From: JACDAN01 sp035776735
GTDB lineage: Bacteria; Actinomycetota; Thermoleophilia; Gaiellales; Gaiellaceae
Direction: 5' to 3'
Assembly (NCBI GenBank): GCA_035776735.1
Contig: DASSSO010000053.1
Span: 1-10,952 of the forward strand
DNA length: 10,952 nt
The position numbers and the translations under genes are program-made. This document shows positions 6,676 through 10,952 of this stretch, piece by piece. Under the pieces are notes generated by a model. That model saw only the letters and a program-made list of their open reading frames with translations, had not been told where the DNA came from and did no database searches. Each line of letters starts with the position of its first letter. The stretch's first letter is position 1.

Positions 6676-7413
6676 CTAGCGAACCCGGTACCGCACGCAG
6701 TGACGGCCCCGGTTGCCCGCCCGGTCCCAGGCGGTGATGCAGAGCCGGTAGCCGCCGGCCGCGAGCGCCCTCGCCAGCGGCCGGGCCGTGCGGACTCGCC
6801 GCCGCGCTCCCCGCGGCGCGGGCGCGAAGGCGGTCTGTCCTTCGGCGACGGTGAGTCCCCCGCGCGCGAGCTCCGCCTGAAGCCTGGCTTCGCCCGAGTC
6901 GTCCGCGACCTGTGCGGCGAAGAGCGCCCGCCTGCCGCGCCACGCCGTCCCGCTGAGTGCGCGGACGAAGGGACGGGCACGGTCGAGCGCCGCGCGCGGG
7001 CCGCTGACACTGAGGAGCGAGGTCCGGCTCGTCGCCTGCGCGGCCCCGGAGATGCTCACCTGCCAGTAGTAGCGGCCGTAGAAGGTCTCCTTCGGCCGGT
7101 ACCGCGACCAGCAGCTTGCGTTCGCCGCCGGGCACGTCCGTGAGGTCGTGACCAGATCTCGCGTGAAGGCGGCGTCGGCCGCGTAGCGATGCACGACCTG
7201 GACGGTTCCGGCGGGCGGCAGCGACCGCGGCCAGTCCACCCGCCAGGTGAAGGTCACGTGGCTCGAGCGGACGAGCGCGCCGTGTGCGGGCGAGAGGAGC
7301 ACGATCGTCGGCGCCTGGCCCTGGTCGGCGCCGGCTCCGGCAGACGCAGGCAGGCCGGCCACGGCGAGGGCGAAGGCGACGAGCGGAGGGACTGCGCGGG
7401 CGGCGCTGCGCAT
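6676..7413 (-). CDS. Secreted protein with Fn3/Ig-like beta domains
   Basis: 245 residues from ATG 7413. A signal peptide is evident (MRSAARAVPPLVAFALAVAG, then LPASAGA). Residues about 34-137 (PTIVLLSPAHGALVRSSHVT, FTWRVDW, YYWQVSISG) read as a fibronectin-III or Ig-like domain. About 145-245 are a second beta domain ending AGGYRLCITAWDRAGNRGRH. Four Cys residues (94, 101, 225, 239) could form two disulfides, one within each domain, consistent with an extracellular place. No catalytic motif is seen; a binding or cell-surface role is inferred. The closing xAxDRAGNRxR motif recurs at the C-terminus of the protease encoded 48 bases upstream, which suggests related domains and joint function. 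No clear Shine-Dalgarno sequence precedes the ATG. Confidence 0.8.
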   Translation of the reverse strand: MRSAARAVPPLVAFALAVAGLPASAGAGADQGQAPTIVLLSPAHGALVRSSHVTFTWRVDWPRSLPPAGTVQVVHRYAADAAFTRDLVTTSRTCPAANASCWSRYRPKETFYGRYYWQVSISGAAQATSRTSLLSVSGPRAALDRARPFVRALSGTAWRGRRALFAAQVADDSGEARLQAELARGGLTVAEGQTAFAPAPRGARRRVRTARPLARALAAGGYRLCITAWDRAGNRGRHCVRYRVR

Positions 7414-7461
7414 CGTGATGTCGTCGGACGGACGGCGGAAATCCGTGATCCCTGAGAGGAG

Positions 7462-8706
7462 CTACCGGGGGACGGCGGCGCGCCGAGCCGGCCTGCTGCG
7501 GTTGCCTGCGCGGTCGATCGCAACCACGGCGACCTGGTGCCGGCCGCGGCGAACGCGCACGGCGAGGCGGTCGTCGGTGGCCACGGACAGGTTCGCGATC
7601 GTGCGCACGCTGGCGACGCCGCCCGCGCGCCGCCCGTCGACGAGCACCTCGTGCGCGGCGACCCCGCTCCCGCGCTCCGCGCCCCTGCGCCAGCGGACGA
7701 ACAGCCTGCCCCTGCGCGTCCGGGCGGCGAGGATCCGGGGCCGTGCCGGCCGCGTCCGGTCCGTCCACCGGAAGGCGAGCTCCGCCGAGTCCGCGCCCGC
7801 CGACTCGACGCGGACCGCGAACACCCCGCGCACGGAGAAGGTCTCCCCTGCCTGGACGGACGGGCGCCCGCGGCGCACCGGGTCGTAGAGCAGGAGGTTC
7901 CGGCCCGGGAAGCGGCTCGGCTCGCCTAGCCCGTTCGACCCGGCGTGGACGGCGACCCCCGGCGCGGCGTCGGCGGCGTACGGCCACGCCGGCGCCGGCG
8001 GCCGGTACTCGAGCCAGTACTCGTCGCCCGCGACCAGGATGCGGACCGCCTGCGGGCTAGGGCCCGGCCGGTCGATCGCGCCGAGCGTGAGCCTCGGCGC
8101 CGGCTCGGCGATCCGGTCGAGCCAGCCGAACGTGTGCTTCTCCCACGCCCCGAAGTCCCCGAGGCCGTGGCCCATGACGCTGAACGGGTTCAGGTACGGC
8201 TGGGCGTGGCAGCCGGGGTCGCAGACCCAGGCCGATCCCTCTTCGAACACGCCGTACGTGTGCCCGAGCTCGTGGACGATCACCTGGCGGTCCCAGCGGC
8301 CGTTCAACCAGATCCCGGGCGGGAAGTAGGCGCCGCCCCAGAAGCACGCGGCGAGGTGCGGCATGGCGACGCCGAGCGTGGTGTACCGGGCGAGGTCGTA
8401 GCCCGCCGCGCGCGCGGCCGACTGGGCGGCGGCCGCGATCGAGGCGGTGTCGCAGTCCGGCCGCGACGGAAGCGCGTGCAGCCACGGGGTCACCTCGCCG
8501 GCGATCCACGTCTTGCCGAAGGAGGTGCTGCGCATGTACGCGGCGGCCTCGTCGAGCTGCCCGCGGATCTGTGCGGGCGTGTACGGCTCGGGGCCCCACG
8601 TCGTCAGCATCAGCAGGACGCGCTGCTCGCCGAGCGTCGCGGAGGAGGCGGCGCCGGCCTGCACGAGCGCAGCAACGGCCGCGAGGACCAGGAACCTCCG
8701 CACCAC
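7462..8706 (-). CDS. Secreted metzincin-like zinc metalloprotease with C-terminal Fn3-like domain
   Basis: 414 residues from GTG 8706 (an adjacent GTG at 8703 is equally possible). Signal peptide about 1-23, with likely cleavage near AASSA. The catalytic core is at 145-157, HELGHTYGVFEEG, an HExxHxxG zinc motif. SVMGHG at 176-181 resembles the Met-turn of metzincins. This places it near the gametolysin (M11) or M6-like peptidases. His145, Glu146 and His149 are present. The usual third ligand, His after Gly, is Glu155 here, so zinc coordination may differ. Four Cys residues (85, 121, 162, 166) suit an exported enzyme. About 310-414 form a Fn3-like domain ending VAVVAIDRAGNRSR. The gene follows the His-rich exported protein by 37 bases and is probably in the same transcript. 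The substrate is unknown. Confidence 0.86.
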   Translation of the reverse strand: MVRRFLVLAAVAALVQAGAASSATLGEQRVLLMLTTWGPEPYTPAQIRGQLDEAAAYMRSTSFGKTWIAGEVTPWLHALPSRPDCDTASIAAAAQSAARAAGYDLARYTTLGVAMPHLAACFWGGAYFPPGIWLNGRWDRQVIVHELGHTYGVFEEGSAWVCDPGCHAQPYLNPFSVMGHGLGDFGAWEKHTFGWLDRIAEPAPRLTLGAIDRPGPSPQAVRILVAGDEYWLEYRPPAPAWPYAADAAPGVAVHAGSNGLGEPSRFPGRNLLLYDPVRRGRPSVQAGETFSVRGVFAVRVESAGADSAELAFRWTDRTRPARPRILAARTRRGRLFVRWRRGAERGSGVAAHEVLVDGRRAGGVASVRTIANLSVATDDRLAVRVRRGRHQVAVVAIDRAGNRSRPARRAAVPR

Positions 8707-8743
8707 CCCGTTACACCGAGGCGGCGCGAGAGGTTCCGGTTCG

Positions 8744-9409
8744 TCAGTAGGTCGGGGTGACGGACAGGGCCGGGCGCTCGGGCGGGCCGCGGCCCGAGAA
8801 GCGCTTGAAGTGCGGGCGGGCGGGCATCCGGCCGTTGACCATGTCCTCCGTCCGGCCGCGGATGTCCTCCAGGATCTGGTTCGCCTGTGCCCTCGTCAGG
8901 TCGCCGTTCTCGACGGCCTGGTCGATCCGCTCCTTCTTCTCCGCGACGAGCACGTTCACGAGCCCGTCGACGGACTTGCCCTTGGCCTTCGCGACCTGTG
9001 CGAGCGTCTTTCCGCTCTCGAGCTGCGTGCGGAGTGCCGCCTCGGTCATCCCGAGGTACTTGGCCGCCGCGTCGAGCCCGTGGTGGAAGCCCATGCGGTG
9101 ATGGCCGTGCGGGCCGCCGAGCCCGAGCATGGGGATCTCGTTCGCGTCGATCCGCTCCTTGACCCTGTTGCCTTCCGCCTGGGTCAAGCGCCCTGCTTTC
9201 ACGGCCGCGTCCACGCGGGCCTTCAGGGCCCCCTTGAGCGCGTTCGTCAGCTGCTGCGGCGTGACCCCGAGCCGGCTGGCCGCGTCGTCGACGACGGCCT
9301 TGCTCTCCTGCTCGGGAGTGCTGAGCCTGGTCGCGGCGACGGCGCCTCCGGCGACTCCGACCGCCAGGACGGCAACCGCCCCGGCTGCGATCTTCTGCAT
9401 TCGTGTCAT
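8744..9409 (-). CDS. Exported His-cluster protein with duplicated helical motif
   Basis: 221 residues from ATG 9409. The N-terminus MTRMQKIAAGAVAVLAVGVA and then GGAVAA is a signal peptide or single anchor. Two related segments follow. Residues about 42-91 contain AASRLGVTPQQLTNALKGAL and then RVDAAVKAGRLTQAEGNRVK. About 114-188 contain AAKYLGMTEAALRTQLESGK, a short insert, and then ERIDQAVENGDLTRAQANQI. Between them is HGHHRMGFHHG (101-111), six-residue-scale His-rich and able to bind metal. The pattern resembles small DUF2680-like exported proteins of high-GC Gram-positives; no enzyme is evident. It lies 44 bases after the kinase stop, so it may share the two-component transcript. The intervening bases also hold regularly spaced half-sites. 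An alternative ATG is three codons in (Met4). Confidence 0.82.
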   Translation of the reverse strand: MTRMQKIAAGAVAVLAVGVAGGAVAATRLSTPEQESKAVVDDAASRLGVTPQQLTNALKGALKARVDAAVKAGRLTQAEGNRVKERIDANEIPMLGLGGPHGHHRMGFHHGLDAAAKYLGMTEAALRTQLESGKTLAQVAKAKGKSVDGLVNVLVAEKKERIDQAVENGDLTRAQANQILEDIRGRTEDMVNGRMPARPHFKRFSGRGPPERPALSVTPTY

Positions 9410-9430
9410 GGCTTCATCGAAGCACTCGAA

Positions 9431-9458
9431 CCTAAGAGTGCGCTGAACGTCTCCTAAG
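9431..9458 (-). promoter_or_regulatory. Candidate response-regulator binding site (three 11-base half-sites)
   Basis: On the minus strand CTTAGG occurs at 9458-9453, TTCAGC at 9447-9442 and CTTAGG again at 9436-9431, each offset by exactly 11 bases. OmpR/PhoB regulators usually bind direct repeats spaced about one helical turn. The array begins over the kinase stop codon and ends 21 bases before the start of the exported His-cluster protein. Binding by the adjacent regulator is inferred. Confidence 0.45.
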
Positions 9459-10788
9459 AATCCGCGCGGCCGTTGAGACGGAGGCGCATCAGCGTCCCGC
9501 CGCCTTCCGCCGGCTCGGCCGTCACTGTGCCGCCGTGCCCGTCCGCGACTTGCCGGACGATCGCGAGGCCGAGGCCCGAGCCCGGCATCCCGCGCGCAGA
9601 GGCCGACCGGTAGAAGCGATCGAACACGTACGGCCGATCTGCCTCGTCGATGCCTGGCCCGTGGTCGCGGACAGTCACCTCGCCGTCGCGGACGACCACC
9701 TCGACCTCACCTGAGGGCCCGCTCCACTTGGCGGCGTTGTCGAGCAGGTTGCCGATCGCGCGCTCGAGGCTCTCGGGGACACCGTGGACGATGGACTCCT
9801 CGAAGTCGGTCGTGAACTCGACCCCTGGCCGGTTGCGGCGCGTGCGCTCGACGGCGTTGGCGGCGAGGACGTCGAGGCGCACGTCCTCGGGCTCGTTGGG
9901 CTGCGCGTCGCCGTGCGCGAGCTGCACCAGCTCGGCGACCAGCGTCGTCATCTCGTCGAGCTGCTCGACGACGTCCCGCAGCAGCGGCTCTCGCTCGGCC
10001 GCCGGCAGGCCCCGCCGGCCCGTCAGCACCTCGATGTTCGTGCGCAGGCTGGTGAGCGGCGTCCTCAGCTCGTGCGAGGCGTCCGCGACGAGCTGGCGCT
10101 GTGCGCGGGCCGAGGCCTCGAGCGCGCCGAGCATCGTGTTGAAGCGGGAGGCGAGCCGGCTGAGCTCGTCCTCCCCCGACACCTCGATCCGCTCGGACAG
10201 GTCGCCCGTCGCGGTCACATTCTCCGCCGCCTCGGTCAGGCGCCGCACCGGCGCGAGCGCCGCGCGCGAGACGATCAGCCCGAAGAGCGCCGCCGACCCG
10301 ATCCCGACGAACGCGATCGCGACCAAGAAGCTCGTGACACGGTCGAGCGTGTCGTCGACCTCCGTCAGCGGGCGGACGACCTGGACGGCGACGCCGGGGG
10401 CGTACGGGAAGGTGATCATTCGGACGTGCGTGCCTGCGACGTCGGCGTCCGCGAGGAACGTGTCCTCGGCGCCCGCCGCGACCTCCCGCACCTGTTCGCT
10501 GACCGGGAGCGCGACGTCGTTTTCCGGCGGGCGGAAGATGCGGCCGTCGGAGCGAACGACCTGCGCGTAGCCCCCGGCGCCGCCGAGCTCGGCGCCCAGG
10601 CTGATGACGGCCCGGGCGACGAGGCGAGGCGGAAGGCGCGAGATCTCCTCGGCACGTGCCTCCAGCGCCTGGTCCACCTCCGCGCGGAGCTGGCTCCGCA
10701 CGACCACGTAGACGGTCAGCGACGCCAGGACGACCGCAAACGCCACGGCCGCCCCCGCGGCGAGCGCGATGCGGGTGCGGAAGCTCAC
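9454..10788 (-). CDS. Sensor histidine kinase (MprB-like)
   Basis: 444 residues from the GTG at 10788, which overlaps the regulator's TGA as GTGA. Membrane helices lie at about 8-30 and 153-174, with an extracytoplasmic sensor of roughly 120 residues between them. A HAMP linker follows (about 171-225, APVRRLTEAAENVTATGDL). The phosphorylated His is His239 in DASHELRTPLTSLRTNIEVL. The ATP-binding domain shows the N-box NLLDNAAKW (347-355), the G1 box DHGPGI (375-380) and the G2 box GSGLGLAI (403-410). All key residues are intact. It should autophosphorylate in response to an envelope signal and pass the phosphate to the regulator encoded just upstream. The sensor domain has no Cys and no family I recognise. 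The frame is open further upstream, but those codons belong to the regulator gene in another frame. Confidence 0.95.
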   Translation of the reverse strand: MSFRTRIALAAGAAVAFAVVLASLTVYVVVRSQLRAEVDQALEARAEEISRLPPRLVARAVISLGAELGGAGGYAQVVRSDGRIFRPPENDVALPVSEQVREVAAGAEDTFLADADVAGTHVRMITFPYAPGVAVQVVRPLTEVDDTLDRVTSFLVAIAFVGIGSAALFGLIVSRAALAPVRRLTEAAENVTATGDLSERIEVSGEDELSRLASRFNTMLGALEASARAQRQLVADASHELRTPLTSLRTNIEVLTGRRGLPAAEREPLLRDVVEQLDEMTTLVAELVQLAHGDAQPNEPEDVRLDVLAANAVERTRRNRPGVEFTTDFEESIVHGVPESLERAIGNLLDNAAKWSGPSGEVEVVVRDGEVTVRDHGPGIDEADRPYVFDRFYRSASARGMPGSGLGLAIVRQVADGHGGTVTAEPAEGGGTLMRLRLNGRADS

Positions 10789-10952
10789 GGCTCGCGCAGC
10801 GCGTATCCGACGCCGCGGACGGTCCGGATCAGGCGCGGCCGCCCGCCGACCTCGGTCTTGCGCCGCAGGTAGCCGATGTACACGTCGAGCGAGTTCGACG
10901 CGAAGCCGAAGTCGTAGCCCCACACTCGCTCGAAGATCACCGAGCGGGTGAG
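10785..10952 (-). CDS. OmpR/PhoB-family response regulator, C-terminal end (partial)
   Basis: Only the last 55 residues lie in the window; the start is beyond base 10952. They read LTRSVIFERVWGYDFGFASN, SLDVYIGYLRRK and finally RLIRTVRGVGYALREP. This is the recognition helix and wing of the OmpR-type winged-helix DNA-binding domain, ending at TGA 10787-10785. The receiver domain with its phosphoaccepting Asp is not visible. The four-base GTGA overlap with the kinase gene indicates coupled translation of a cognate pair. The RTVRGVGYALR ending is typical of the MprA/PrrA-like group in actinobacteria. It could bind the 11-base repeats found between the kinase and the first exported protein. Confidence 0.93.
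   Translation of the reverse strand, partial: LTRSVIFERVWGYDFGFASNSLDVYIGYLRRKTEVGGRPRLIRTVRGVGYALREP

Noticed and set aside
6659..7987. 442-codon minus-strand frame across the Fn3-like and protease genes
   Set aside because: The composition is Arg/Gly/Ala-Pro low complexity without motifs. The two genes in the other frame have signal peptides and a zinc motif.
9406..9417. Three-codon upstream frame ATG-AAG-CCA-TGA overlapping the start of the His-cluster gene
   Set aside because: It is suggestive of leader control but so short that chance is likely, and no other attenuation structure is visible.
10789..10923. N-terminal extension of the histidine kinase
   Set aside because: These codons lie in the response-regulator coding region in another frame, and the GTG at 10788 gives the expected short N-terminus before the first membrane helix.

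Overview
The window is very GC-rich, with strong G/C at third codon positions. It uses GTG starts often, packs its genes tightly, and has short start/stop overlaps and convergent 3' overlaps. The gene mix is TerC, a PadR-controlled ABC-2 exporter, an MprAB-like two-component pair, CoxG/SRPBCC and several secreted Fn3- or propeller-type proteins. This suggests a high-GC actinobacterial-type chromosome, possibly Thermoleophilia (Solirubrobacter/Gaiella-like). That placement is inference from composition and gene style. I see no rRNA, tRNA, insertion sequence, CRISPR array, prophage or plasmid feature, and no gene-free stretch longer than about 50 bases.

Layout from left to right. (a) 2-982 (+) is a TerC-family membrane protein without its first residues; its frame runs about 155 bases into the next gene. 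(b) 828-3008 (+) is a secreted two-propeller protein with a duplicated spacer domain. (c) On the minus strand, 3639-4202 is a PadR regulator, 3440-3598 a small acidic protein and 2998-3411 a VOC/glyoxalase-fold protein. The VOC gene converges on the propeller gene with an 11-base overlap. (d) 4239-5087 and 5084-5833 (+) encode an ABC-2 drug-type exporter (ATPase and permease), divergent from PadR across a 36-base intergenic region that carries an inverted repeat and a promoter-like signal. (e) 5866-6222 (+) is a small conserved-looking protein of unknown function. (f) The whole right part, 6209-10952, lies on the minus strand. Read in transcription order it encodes the end of an OmpR-type response regulator, a histidine kinase (GTGA overlap), an exported His-rich protein with a duplicated helical motif, an exported metzincin-like metalloprotease, an exported Fn3-like protein and a CoxG-like SRPBCC protein.

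Two modules look functionally coherent. PadR plus the ABC-2 exporter is the familiar ligand-responsive repressor/efflux arrangement. The two-component pair followed by three exported proteins could be an envelope-sensing system with its own secreted targets: three 11-base-spaced half-sites sit between the kinase stop and the first exported gene. The least explained items are the 52-residue acidic ORF, the His-cluster protein, the protease with Glu where metzincins usually have a third His, and the long TerC/propeller overlap. None of these is proof of a new system; they are the best leads here.
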